A stretch of DNA of 64,000 bases from Globodera rostochiensis (taxonomy: Eukaryota > Nematoda > Chromadorea > Rhabditida > Heteroderidae): positions 214,649 to 278,648 of the forward strand of contig JAEVLN010000049.1 of the NCBI GenBank assembly GCA_018350325.1. The letters are read 5' to 3'. The position numbers and the translations under genes are program-made. Shown here one piece after another: positions 13,051-25,300 of the stretch. The notes below the pieces were generated by a model. The model ran no database searches, was not told where the DNA came from, and was given only the letters and a program-made list of their open reading frames with translations. Each line of letters opens with the position of its first letter. Positions within the stretch are counted from its first letter, which is position 1.

Positions 13051-13710
13051 TTGTCGTCCGTTTGTCCCATCTACCCCTTTATGTCGTCCGTTTGTCCTAT
13101 CTATTCCTTTATGTCGTCCGTTTGTCCCATCTACCCCTTTATGTCGTCCGTTTGTCCCATCTATTCCTTTATGTCGTCCGTTTGTCCTATCTATTCCTTT
13201 ATGTCGTCCGTTTGTCCCATCTACCCCTTTATGTCGTCCGTTTGTCCCATCTACCCCTTTATGTCGTCCGTTTGTCCCATCTACCCCTTTATGTCGTCCG
13301 TTTGTCCCATCTACCCCTTTATGTCGTCCGTTTGTCCCATCTACCCCTTTATGTCGTCCGTTTGTCCCATCTACCCCTTTATGTCGTCCGTTTGTCCCAT
13401 CTACCCCTTTATGTCGTCCGTTTGTCCCATCTACCCCTTTATGTCGTCCGTTTGTCCCATCTACCCCTTTATGTCGTCCGTTTGTCCCATCTACCCCTTT
13501 ATGTCGTCCGTTTGTCCCATCTACCCCTTTATGTCGTCCGTTTGTCCCATCTACCCCTTTATGTCGTCCGTTTGTCCCATCTACCCCTTTATGTCGTCCG
13601 TTTGTCCCATCTACCCCTTTATGTCGTCCGTTTGTCCCATCTACCCCTTTATGTCGTCCGTTTGTCCCATCTACCCCTTTATGTCGTCCGTTTGTCCCAT
13701 CTACCCCTTT
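13051..13710. repeat. 30-bp minisatellite, 22 copies
   Basis: The unit is GTCGTCCGTTTGTCCCATCT followed by ACCCCTTTAT. The left end has variant units (TCCTATCTATTCC), while the right end is uniform, as expected of recent expansion from one side. The unit length is a multiple of three, so it yields artificial ORFs encoding VVRLSHLPLY repeats. Confidence 0.95.
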
Positions 13711-13760
13711 ATGTCGTTCTGTTTTGTAACCATTTTTGTCGTCAATTTGTACTTGTACAT

Positions 13761-14212
13761 CAGGGATGTAACCGGATTCCGGAAATCTTTGGCTCCGGAT
13801 TGCTTTTCCCCGACGGCGCCTATCGGTGCAGTTTAAACTCTCGCATTTCTAAAAGCTTCAAAATTTCTGTATTTTTAAAATTGTGGGCTTGCGAATCTCT
13901 TAATAAAATGAGTCAACATATTTCCTCGGCACCGCCGCCGACATCCCCTTGCCCCCTAAAAGTAAAAAAAGCAGAGTTCGCAAAAAAAAAAATGTATTTT
14001 AAATTTGAATTTTGGATGAGATTTGTTAAGAAAAATGGTCCAAAAACTGTGCATCGCGTAAGGGCGAAAAAATGATCAAAAAAAAAAATAAGAAAAAATC
14101 AAATTTTTGAGATTTAGAAATTTTACGGATTCCCGGTTTCCGAACATTTTTTTATGATCCGGAATTCCGGTTTCCCGTTCCCGACTTTTTTTGGCGTCCG
14201 GTTACATTCCTG
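13761..14212. mobile_element. hAT-like MITE of the CAGGGATGTAACCGG type
   Basis: The left end reads CAGGGATGTAACCGGATTCC and the right end is its inverse (CCGGTTACATTCCTG). The flanks are ttgtacat (13753-13760) and ttgtacac (14213-14220), matching in 7 of 8 bases as a target duplication. There is no transposase ORF. Related CCGG-rich copies lie at about 22518-22595, 25258-25527, 42974-43391, 46778-47182 and 56190-56920. Confidence 0.75.
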
Positions 14213-15589
14213 TTGTACACCCCTTTATGTCCGTTCCTTGGTGTTGGTCTTTTGTCCAACAATTTTTGTCGTCCATTTGTCTTCTTTTTGTGTCAGCCTT
14301 TTGTCTATCCGTCTCCATTCCCACTACTGAACGCGTAAAAGTTTTTTGCTTTGTTTCCCCACAAATTTGGCGGGGGCGAGGGGAATATGACCTCGGGCGG
14401 CGGCCCGGACGAAAGGGCCATTCATTCACTTCACTTCAATGAGAGAGAATGGAATAATGATGACCTTTAATTATTCACTAAATGAAAAGGGGGTCAACCA
14501 CAATTTTTGATAGAGTTCAGTCCATTTATTAATTATCCTTTTTTTTTTGTTTGCCAAATTTTTTGTCAGAATTTACATATTTATGAAGATGATTTTAATT
14601 TTGTAAATTGTTTCTGCAATATTTTTTTTAACAAAGAAAATGTTTAACAAAATTTTGGAAATTATTTGTTTTTGCAACAATTTTTGTTTTGCTATTTTTA
14701 GCCTCGTATCGATGAGAAAGAAGCTCAAGGCCAGTGCATATTAGGCCAAATTTGTTGTGTTTGTAAAGCTTTTCATTCAGTGAGTTTTTCAAGCTGTACT
14801 ATTAAAGCACTTTTACCAAAATAAAACAAAAACAAATTTAAAAACAATTAAATTTTTTTCAATTTACCCCGTCCAATTTTGAATTTTTCACTTCGCGCGC
14901 CCGACATGTTGCGCAGGCCGTTGTTCCGGAAAAGCCGAATTCCGGTCTTAAAAATGTCCGGAATTCCGGAACCCGGGGGGCATATCCCTGCCGGCGTTGT
15001 ACACTTTTATTCATTTACAAAAAATTTACATATCGTTGAAGCTCAGCTTACAGCTCTTCAACACAATCATTTTTTTCTCCCTCCCTTTCCTCTCATCCGT
15101 ATTAACTTAAGAGCCGCCCCCCCCCCCCCCCTCCGGGGCCACCTTCCGTCGTCGTCGTCGTCGTCGTCGTTCGTTTTGTGTCCCCCCTCCCCCCTCAGGG
15201 CGTCCCAATGGTTCCGCACCCGGTCCACCTCCACCGGCGCCACAACATCTGGACACGGCGGACAAGGACCCCCCCCCCCCCCCCCCACCCCCCGGGGGGA
15301 CGGTCCCACCCACGCCCTTCCACCATTTCACCGTCCCCCCCCCGTCCGTCCGTCCGTCCACAACGGTCGGCGGCTAATAATGCAACGGGTGGGATGGACA
15401 TTTTGTCCCCCTTCCCCCACCGTCGCTACTGCAAAGTGTATTGTGTGGTATCATCTCCTTTTTTTGCCCGACCAGACCCAATTTTACCCGCCCCGCACAA
15501 AGCCGCTCAAGTGCTTTTCATAAAGCGTTTGTTTCTTTAAAAAAAAGTTGGTTTTTTTGTAAAAAAAATGACCCACCTGTTTTTTTTAG
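14213..15589. other. Non-coding stretch with C/G homopolymers
   Basis: No convincing gene was seen. A CCGG-rich element remnant lies at about 14925-14995, and poly-C runs with a GTC-triplet tract lie at 15117-15350. The longest ORF (14879-15523) gains its length from these low-complexity runs. Confidence 0.45.
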
Positions 15590-16090
15590 GCCCGATCAAT
15601 TCTCGGCATGAACAGCTCCAAAAGCTCGGTTTTGTCTTTTAAATTTGTCCCTTTCCTTTCCAAGCCTATGATTTTTATGGTTGGAATGATGATCAAAAAC
15701 CTTCAGGTTCGATCAATTCTCGACATGAACAGCTCCAAAAGCTCTGTTTTGTCCTTTAAATGTGTCCCTTTTTCCAAGCCTATGAATTTTATGGTTTTAG
15801 AATAGTGATCAAAAACCTTCAGGTTCGATTAATTCTCGACCGAACATCTCCAAAAGCTCGGTTTTGTCCTTTAAATGTGCCCCTTTTTCATGCTTTTGAT
15901 TTTTTGTGGTTTTAAATGATGATCAAAAACATAAGTCCGATTAATTCTCGACCGAACATCTCCAAAAGCTTGGTTTTGTCCTTTAAATGTGCCCCTTTTT
16001 CATGCTTTTGATTTTTTGTGGTTTTGAAAATGATCAAAAACCTTTAAGTCCGATTAATTCTCGACCTGAACATCTCCAAAAGCTCGGATT
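15590..16090. repeat. Tandem repeat of about 118 bp, four to five copies
   Basis: Units contain GATCAATTCTCGACATGAAC, AGCTCCAAAAGCTCGGTTTT and GATCAAAAACCTTCAGGTTC in order. Copies diverge gradually from left to right. Nothing in it looks coding. Confidence 0.8.
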
Positions 16091-16487
16091 CATCATTTTC
16101 TCTTTTCTTAAGCATTTGTTGCCATAATATTTCAACAACAAAGCATATTGGCACCGTCAGCAGAAGTTGTGCAGCCTGTATAATATACCTCTAATTGCAA
16201 TGACGTCATTTGCGGGACCTGCTCCGTGTACGTCTTGACGAGGTCGTTCATTCTTTGATGGAGTTTTTTGAATTTTTAAATTCAAAAAGACCAAAACCAA
16301 TTAATTGAAAAGTAGAAATCGTGCTTTTGATCATTCGAGATTCTCGGTGAGCCTAATTAGAGAAAATTTGCAAAATGTTTTTGAGTCTTTTTGAACTGAT
16401 TGAGAGGATTTTGTCGAGAGTCGGCTCATAAAATATACATACGATGAGGGAATATGACTAATTGTGGGTCGAGAATCGAGAATGAGG

Positions 16488-16801
16488 AAGAGGGGGGGGG
16501 GGGGGGGCTGTAGAACACCCTTTCATTCTCATAGAGGGAAAAGGGAAAGGTAGCGATCGGGGGGGGGGAGGGGGGGGGGGTGGTCGGTCCTTCACCCCCC
16601 CCCCCCCGCATTATTTGCCATTTTCATTCCCACAGCCCCTCACCCCCCCCCCCCCCCCCCCTCCCGACCCCCTCGTGTTTCTTCCGTTGCCTCCTCCAAT
16701 ACTTCCTGCTCCCACCCCCCCCCCCCCCCAATCCCCCGCTCTCTTGAATGAACAAAAAACTTTCAATCTCTGTTCCTCCCCCCCCCCCCCGCCCTTCCCC
16801 G
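16488..16801. repeat. Cluster of poly-G and poly-C tracts
   Basis: G runs of more than ten bases on the left (16493-16580) are followed by C runs on the right (16596-16790), so the cluster is roughly self-complementary and could fold. There is no coding evidence. Confidence 0.7.
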
Positions 16802-17302
16802 AAAAAAAATTTTGACACTACACACCTCCTCTCTTTTCTTTGAGAAATTTTAATTTAAATTCCAAGACCCCTTTACGGATAAAAACAGGTTAAGCATTCT
16901 CCCTACGAAAATTTTACAAATTCATTAAGCTCCAACTTCCCCGGCCCCCTCCCTCTTCCAATGCAAAAAAAATACTTAAATTTCATAGTGTGACAAAATT
17001 TTACAAGCTTTAATTATCTAATCGCTTAGCATCCGCTAACTTATAACTTCCATCACTTAAGCAAAATTTTTGAATGCTACCAATTGCGCTCGATTTAATT
17101 GAATTTTTGAAAAAATTCTAATACACCAAACAGTAGCAAAAATGCCTAAAAAACTATGCTTTTTAATTAGGTAATTTACACTCCATTCATGGGTAAGAAA
17201 AAGCATTACTCAGTCTCTGCTGATCAAAAAATGTTACTTTCTTTCTCTGCCCTCACAATCGCTTCAACAACAGTTCCCCAAACTTTGTTCAGGTGGACGA
17301 AA

Positions 17303-17587
17303 ATGCATCCGGACGGAACTGCTGCCGATCGTCATGAGGGAGACAGAAGCGGTGGCGATGACGCGGCGGCAGCGGCTTCGAGGCCGGGGCCAAGCACCTC
17401 CCCGCTGCTGCTGGTCACTGAAGCTGCTGAGTGCTCAAACACCGTCAGAACCAGCACTTGCAGCAGTAACAGCAACAGCAGCAGCAACAGCAACAACAGA
17501 AGTTCAAGGAGTACACGGACGGCAAATGGCCATCTGTACAGCTCGCTGCCGCTGAAGAACAGCCCCAACAAAAGTGTGAAATTTTGA
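17303..17587 (+). CDS. Low-complexity coding-like ORF (Ser/Asn/Ala-rich), uncertain
   Basis: An open frame starts at an ATG at 17303 with an acceptor-like ttgttcag just before. It contains Ala, Ser and Asn runs and ends with a compositionally ordinary tail (NGHLYSSLPLKNSPNKSVKF). It lies 1.5 kb upstream of the first supported gon-1 exon on the same strand, so it could be an upstream exon of that gene or the end of another one. No conserved domain is visible and other frames are partly open. Confidence 0.25.
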   Translation: MHPDGTAADRHEGDRSGGDDAAAAASRPGPSTSPLLLVTEAAECSNTVRTSTCSSNSNSSSNSNNRSSRSTRTANGHLYSSLPLKNSPNKSVKF

Positions 17588-18285
17588 TTAATGAACCCCA
17601 AAATTTCCAAAATTGCGTAAATCAAAATTTTCGTTCGATGAACTGCTGTTAAACAATTTATTAAATTGCTAGCCGAGATCGAAACGACTATTTTAAATGC
17701 CAAAAAAGTTGAAAAAAAAAACCAATTTCCGCATTCTGTAAATTTTTGGGACGGGCTTTGGGGGGGGGGGAAGGTTGGTCACATTGCCAAAAATTGACAA
17801 ATACATATAAAAATATTTGTGTGTGTTTGTCAGGGGTAACCGGATGCCGGATTTCCGGACATTTTTTAAAACCCGAATATTTTGGTTTTTTTTAGGCATC
17901 CGGTTGGGGTTAAGAACGATCTTATAAAATATTAAAAAGCATAAATTCTGTTTATGAAAAAGAGTTAAAATTTGACAAATAATCAAGATTTGGCATCTTT
18001 AAAAGGTTATCCATCGATCAGTTTTAGAAATTTGAAAAACTATTTTATTAAATTTAAATAAATATATTTGTGGAAAAAAGTAAATAAAAAATTTAATTAG
18101 TATTTCGAAAATTTAAATTAATTGACGAAATACAAATGTAAATTTTAATTCAAATGAAGCATTTTGACAAAATTTCAACTTTAAAATTTCAGAATTTTGC
18201 TCCTTTACGCATATAAAGCTTTACAAAATTGAAATAAACAAAAATGACTAAATTAAACAAATGTAGAGGCAAGAATTGACTAATT

Positions 18286-18627
18286 TTGTTCAAACAATGC
18301 TCAGATTGTCGCCTTTTAAAAAGCGGTCCATTCACTCCGCCGCCGTCGACGACGCCGCAGGCGCTGCCGCCACAAATTCGCCGCGTCCTCCTCCACTGTA
18401 ATGTCAACGACAGAAAAAGGGCGGCGGTGGCGGTGGCATCATCATCGTCGTGTTCATCATCATCATCATCATCATCAGCGGTCGATGAGTCGGCGGCGGA
18501 CCAGCAACGACGAGGTCGGGGACGACGACAGCCGCCGTCTTCGTCCTTTTTTGGGCAAGAATCCCGGCGGCGACAAACGAAGGTGGGGGGAACTGCAGAG
18601 AAAAGCCAAATAAATGCCATCGAATGA
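18286..18627. other. GC-rich, triplet-repeat patch open on both strands
   Basis: A patch with CAT/GTC triplet runs is open on both strands (Ser-rich on plus, Asp-rich on minus). The high GC against AT-rich flanks suggests an exon or promoter, but the repeats make the open frames uninformative. No family resemblance is seen. Confidence 0.3.
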
Positions 18628-18799
18628 AGCTCCCTCCCTCCCCCCCCCCGGCGTTAAAATGTTAAAATTTTAATTCTGTCGAATTTCGGAATATGTCAGC
18701 TTATCAGTGAACAGAAAAGTGTCCGGGATGGGACTTTTTTTGGGGACCAAACTTCCGCCAGGGTTCAACCGGGACCGGGAACATCTCGGATTTGCATCT

Positions 18800-19025
18800 T
18801 AAAACCGACTTTTTTTAAAATTGGCATTTTTGGCCTATTGGATAATGAATTGATCTGAGGAAGGCATTAAATCCAAATTGGCATTTTTTTGGCATATTGG
18901 ATGAATTGAATTGATCTGAGGAAGGCATTTAAACCCAAATTGGCATTTTTTGGCATATTGTATAATTTTGAATTGATCTGAGGAAGGCATTTAAATCCAA
19001 ATTGGCATTTTTTGGCATATTGGAT
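18800..19025. repeat. Tandem repeat of about 65 bp, three to four copies
   Basis: Units share TTGGCATTTTTTGGCATATT, GGATGAATTGAATTGATCTG and AGGAAGGCATTTAAATCC. The array ends just before the first putative gon-1 exon. Confidence 0.8.
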
Positions 19026-19038
19026 GATCATTGAATAG

Positions 19039-19322
19039 GAGCATTTTTAAATCCGTCGTGATCGGACCCCAGGAAAACTTGGGCTTGAAATTGGACCAGT
19101 TTCAATGTGTTAAGCGATCAACAACTGATCAGCATGTTCGGCGACGGCTGTTGTTGATCACCTCAGTGATCTCATGTGCATCTCTTCTGCTCTTCACTCT
19201 TATCACCTCTTTGATCTTTATCCGCCGCCGACCCTTTGATGACGTCACCCGCACGGATCTCAACGACGAATTGGGCGGCAATGATCAACAGTTGATCAGA
19301 AAGCTGCGCGGGGCTTATTCAG
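19039..19322 (+). CDS. gon-1: gon-1 exon 1 or 2 (putative): membrane/signal-anchor segment
   Basis: An open frame holds a hydrophobic run of about 22 residues flanked by arginines ([12 protein letters not shown], then LIFIRRRP), suiting a signal anchor. It ends at a good donor (ttcag/gtgatc) leaving one base, which fits the two-base start of the next exon. No in-frame ATG exists, so the start codon must lie in an upstream exon. The 5' boundary could be 19039 or an acceptor at 19073. An alternative is a small independent gene, because the frame also runs to a stop at 19378 with AATAAA-type signals near 19411. Confidence 0.4.
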
Positions 19323-22300
19323 GTGATCAAATTGAGACGGTGCTTGGCTTAGATCCGGGATTGATCAAATTTGGATAAAATTGATCAGGACATTTATTGG
19401 GATTTGGGGGGCAATAAATAAAATATGATTAGAAGGAAACCAAAGACTTTTTTTGCTAAACTGATCGAATAGCAGTTGATCATCCTCAAGCTCTGTCAGT
19501 TGTTTTTTATTCACTGATCGATTGTTGATCGATCACTCACTGTCTTCATCTGTCATTTTAGGCAAAAATTTTATTCCAGAAATTTTTTACTCAACTGATC
19601 GATGGCTGTTGATCAGTGTTGAGTGATCATTCACCTCCCTCCCCTCCCACTGGACGTGTTGAGAATGTGATGGTGAAAATGTTGCGATTTTTCCCCTCTC
19701 GCCCGTCATCGTCACATTCATTGTTTGTGTTACGCTTTTTCTCCCCCCCCCCCCTCCACCCTCGCTGAATTGGTGAAAAAAGTTTGGCCAAGTGCCCACA
19801 TCGAACACTTTGCAATTTTTTTGGTGATTGATTGACTGACTGGCAGTGTCGGGGGTTGGCCAATTGACTTTTGGACAAATTAACGAGCAAATAATAGGGG
19901 GGAGGGGGGAGACAAAAGTATGGGCGCCATGTCCGAATGTCCGCCGGTCAAATGGCCGGGCCAGACACCAACAATGCACGATTATGGCGGCCCTTGAGAG
20001 TGGGGGCGGCAATTTGGCCACGGATTAGAGACACCCCAGGCCCGGGTCCTTGAGTTGGGGCTGAGTCGGGAATTTGGCCACGGATTAGAGGACCCCAGGC
20101 CCGGGTCCTTGAGTTGGGGCTGAGTCGGGATTTGGCCACGGATTAGAGACACCCCAGGCTCGGGTCCTTGAGTTGGGGCTGAGTCGGGAATTTGGCCACG
20201 GATCAGAGACACCCAAGGCCCGTGTCCTTGAGTGGGGCTGAGTCGGGATTTGGCCACGGATTAGACACCCCCCTGGCCCGGGTCCTTGAGTTGGGGCTGA
20301 GTCGAGAATTTGGCCACGGATTAGAGGCACCCCAGGCCCGGGTCCTTGAGTCGGGCTGAGTCGAGAATTTGGCCACGGATTAGAGGCACCCCAGGCCCGG
20401 GTCCTTGAGTCGGGCTGAGTCGGGATTTGGCCACGGATTAGAGACACCCCAGGCCCGGGTCCTTGAGTGGGGCTGAGTCGGGATTTGGCCACGGATTAGA
20501 GGCACCTCAGGCCCGTGTCCTTGAGTAGGGCTGAGTCGAGAATTTGGCCACGGATTAGAGGCACCCCAGGCCCGGGTCCTTGAGTCGGGCTGAGTCGGGA
20601 TTTGGCCACGGATTAGAGACACCCCAGGCCCGGGTCCTTGAGTGGGGCTGAGTCGGGATTTGGCCACGGATTAGAGACACCCCAGGCCCGTGTCCTTGAG
20701 TAGGGCTGAGTCGAGAATTTGGCCACGGATTAGAGGCAACCCAGGCCCGGGTCCTTGAGTGGGGCTGAGTCGGGATTTGGCCACGGATTAGAGGCACCTC
20801 AGGCCCGTGTCCTTGAGTAGGGCTGAGTCGAGAATTTGGCCACGGATTAGAGGCACCCCAGGCCCGGGTCCTTGAGTCGGGCTGAGTCGGGATTTGGCCA
20901 CGGATTAGAGACACCCCAGGCCCGGGTCCTTGAGTGGGGCTGAGTCGGGATTTGGCCACGGATTAGAGGCACCTCAGGCCCGTGTCCTTGAGTAGGGCTG
21001 AGTCGAGAATTTGGCCACGGATTAGAGGCACCCCAGGCCCGGGTCCTTGAGTCGGGCTGAGTCGGGATTTGGCCACGGATTAGAGACACCCCAGGCCCGG
21101 GTCCTTGAGTGGGGCTGAGTCGGGATTTGGCCACGGATTAGAGACACCCCAGGCCCGTGTCCTTGAGTAGGGCTGAGTCGAGAATTTGGCCACGGATTAG
21201 AGGCAACCCAGGCCCGGGTCCTTGAGTGGGGCTGAGTCGGGATTTGGCCACGGATTAGAGGCACCTCAGGCCCGTGTCCTTGAGTAGGGCTGAGTCGAGA
21301 ATTTGGCCACGGATTAGAGGCACCCCAGGCCCGGGTCCTTGAATCGGGCTGAGTCGGGATTTGGCCACGGATTAGAGACACCCCAGGCCCGGGTCCTTGA
21401 GTGGGGCTGAGTCGGGATTTGGCCACGGATTAGAGGCACCTCAGGCCCGTGTCCTTGAGTAGGGCTGAGTCGAGAATTTGGCCACGGATTAGAGGCACCC
21501 CAGGCCCGGGTCCTTGAGTCGGGCTGAGTCGGGATTTGGCCACGGATTAGAGACACCCCAGGCCCGGGTCCTTGAGTGGGGCTGAGTCGGGATTTGGCCA
21601 CGGATTAGAGACACCCCAGGCCCGTGTCCTTGAGTAGGGCTGAGTCGAGAATTTGGCCACGGATTAGAGACACCCCAGGCCCGGGTCCTTGAGTCGGGCT
21701 GAGTCGGGATTTGGCCACGGATTAGAGACACCCCAGGCCCGGGTCCTTGAGTGGGGCTGAGTCGGGATTTGGCCACGGATTAGAGACACCCCAGGCCCGT
21801 GTCCTTGAGTAGGGCTGAGTCGAGAATTTGGCCACGGATTAGACACCCCCCCCCCCCTCCGGGCGCCCATTCCCACGCCAAAATGTACAAAAATGGGACG
21901 GACGGAACAAACAAGTGGTCCCTAAAAATGATACGAGCAAAAAGTGATGGACAAAAAGCTGATTAAAAATTTGGAGAAAAAGTACAGAGATTTTATAAAT
22001 GGAGCATTGACTAAAAAACGTGAAATAGGGGCATCTAATGGGGGCTTAACCCATAAAAAGTGCCAAAATATGGACTAAAAAATGTGCAACAGGCCAAATC
22101 AAGTCAATTTATGCAATATTTATCTGATTTCTGCTCGCAATTGTAAATGTAATATTTTTCACATGTTTTTGAAATTTTATAAACATCAAAAATAAAAATT
22201 TCTTGTAAAATATCGATTTAGGCGTACATTTTTAGTTGAGATATTCTTTAAGGGTACATTTTTCGTTTTTATTGCATTTTTTAAAGAAAATTTTCAGAAA

Positions 22301-25300
22301 AATGCTTAAAATTTTTGAATTTCTTCAAGAAAAAATTGCTGAAATATTGATTAAAACCTGAAAATTCCGAGCTCTATTGATTAGCGTTGGATTAAATGGA
22401 TTTGACCAAGAAGGCCCGGGTCATGTGATCTGATCCCTGATTTGGTGTCATAATACACAGGTCTGTAAAGCAGTCAGGTACAAAATTGTTGTGTTTACAA
22501 CTTGCTCTGGATAGGGCCAGAGATGTAATCGGCACCCAAAAAAATTCCAGAATTCCGTAAAAATGTCCGGAAACCGGACCCGGTAATCCGGTTACATCCC
22601 TAGTAGGGGCCAATTGAGTCTGAGCAGTTTAACATTGAGTTCTCAACTGGCCGGGCACGGTCCGAGAAAGTTGAGCGCCGGGACGATTCAGCGCCGGGAT
22701 GGTGCAGCGCCGTTGGGCAATAACTTTGTTCACCTTTAACAAAATCAGAAGTGCTTGGGTGTCATACGAAAGCTTGTAGGCTCTAAATACGTTAGGGTTA
22801 GAAGATAAACGATCGGATAAAACTCTTTAAAAAAATTATGTGATTAAAATGCAACAAAAATTTTTCTTTAATTTAGAAATGAGTCCGTACAGCTCCGAAA
22901 ACGCGCAAATTTGGTTGCTGAACACGCACGAATTTCGCCGACAACGACGGCAGCAACGACACGACACGCACGGTGAAGCGAACGACCAATTTTTGTTCGG
23001 TTTGGCCCGGAATTGTGGCCAATTCTGCACGGTCAGACTGAAGCACGGGGTCGTCGGCAAGAGCGGCGGCGGTGGTGGTGGTCAACTGCAGCACATGGAA
23101 AGTCTCCGAATTCGACTGGAGCGGCGGCGCCGCCAATGGACGAGCGGCGACCACGACGATGGCAGTGGGGCGAGGAGACGAAGAAGGTCGGCCACCACCA
23201 TCGAGAGTCGAGAGCTTTACTATTAGCATCAGATCGAGAAAAATCTGAGGTTTTTGGTTTCGATACTTAAAACACCGATTATTTTTTGACTTAATCTAAA
23301 AGGGGCAGGTTCAAAACTCACCCACACCATAATTCTCCTTCCCCTCCCCCCCCCCTCTCACTCTTATCACTTCGATTCACTATTTTTGTTTTGGCAGGAT
23401 TTTCTGAAGGCCCCCCTGGCAATCAATATGTGTAGTGTCCCTACCCAAATGAATAATATTTATGGATTCAGCATTTCAACAACACTCCAAAACTCCCTCC
23501 GGGGACTCTATCCCACAATACTTTAAATTCCGATTATTTTTCGACTCGATACTCAAAACCATGGTTATTTTTCGACTCGATACTCAAAAGATCGGCCTTT
23601 TTTCGACTCAATACCCAAAAATCCTTTCTTTTTCTGTCAACCTAACGCTTGATCAGAAAATTTTGCGTATTTTTTTAAGCCCAAATCAGCAGCAAAATGT
23701 TGACGATTTTCGCCCCATCGTGCAAACAATGGAATTTGACAACCAAACAATGTTTCGGCACTCGCACGTTTCGCCCAAATGCTTCTACACCGCCCGTGTG
23801 GCTGAACATTTGGAACAAAGTGTTGTCAACTTGTGCGATCGGAATGGCGGATTGGTAAAAAAATGTTTTTTTTATTGATTTAAAAAATTGATCATCGCTG
23901 ATCTGCTTGCTGCTGGTCAAGATGTGCGCTTCAGACAATTTCACTGATTCAAAAAGTGATTGGTTTGATTGATCTGACTGATCACTGCGCAAAAGCCGCT
24001 GCTTTCGATCATTTCAGATCAAGTGATGGGTTTTGGTCATTGACCTCTAAAAATGAATGACGTAATCTGAGATTTAAATAGAGGATGGACAGGACCGGAC
24101 AGGATTTTCCAAGACTCCTGATCAGGTTGAAGCAACATGATCAGGATATCCTGAAAATCAGGATGTCGATCCTGGTAAATCCTGGTCATTTTTAAAATCC
24201 TAATTAGGTATGATCTTGGATTTTTAAAAATCCAGGCTCCAGATTTTATATCTCAATCAGCATTAAGCTCCAAAAAATGATTGCTTTTGAATCCGATCAC
24301 TTTTTGAAATTAAAACAACTTTTGATCAGTTTTTGACCCAAAAATATGAATTCTGATCTGTCACTGATCATTAAAATTGAAGGGCAAATCTTTTTGATCA
24401 GAGATTATTGTAAATGATTTAAAATTGTTTGCCTCTTAGTTTGGCACTTTGGCATTGGTGGAGGGTGCTTTTGTGATAGAGCCGTTGGTGGACATTGAGC
24501 AGGAGGAGGAGATGGTCAACGGAATAAGCGGCGAACAGCTTCAAAATGTTGGGGTGCGCAAACGGAAGCGCCATTTGACTGCCGAGTTTGCCTCCGACCT
24601 GCGCGCACATCTCGTCTACCGTCTGCAGCCGCACCATTTTGAAGTGCCAAATGTTTTTTCAGCAAATTTTGATCAGATTAAAATTTCAGGACGATTTTCA
24701 CAAACGCACGGCAACAGCTGCAGCAGCAACAACAGAAGCCGAGGAGACGAAGCAGGGCACTGAACATCACCAGAAGTTAAAAGCATCAACGTCAACCGTT
24801 GATGATCAGGGCGTTCGATCAGCAAAATCAGTGCCACCGTGGCCAAATCGTCCACCACCGTTGCTGACAGCCGATGCTGATCATGAGAATGGCACGTCCG
24901 TGCCGCACCAACGCCTTCTTCTGCAACGTTCGACGCGTTCCGCCAACTCGTGGGAACATTTTGTGGAGGTGCTGGTGGTGGCCGACTACAAAATGTTGCT
25001 GTACCATCAACACAATTTGGAGAACTACGTGCTCACACTGTTTTCTACCGTGTCCTCCATCTACCGACACTCGTCCCTTGGCGCAGCGATCAGTAAAAAA
25101 TGATTTGATCAATTCAAAAAATCAATAATGCCGCAAAAAAAAATTTAAAAATCCATGACGAGTTGCCAAAAAAATGGAAAAACAAAATTGAAGTGCAAAG
25201 CATTAAACATTTGTTGTGCTGCTCGAAATTCACGAATGTTTTCCCGATGTCGAGGGCCAGGGATGTAACCGGTTTCTGGATTTTTGGACATTTTTGGGTT

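Noticed and set aside
12816..14075. 419-codon ORF with VVRLSHLPLY repeats
   Set aside because: It runs through a 30-bp minisatellite and then into a MITE; unit length alone keeps it open.
14879..15523. 214-codon ORF with Pro/His-rich C-terminal part
   Set aside because: Its length depends on poly-C and CCGTCCGT runs; no conserved segment.
16180..16255. Short minus-strand exon-like stretch (MNDLVKTYTEQVPQMTSLQL) ending at a possible donor
   Set aside because: Only about 21 codons, with no partner exon found; too little to call a gene.
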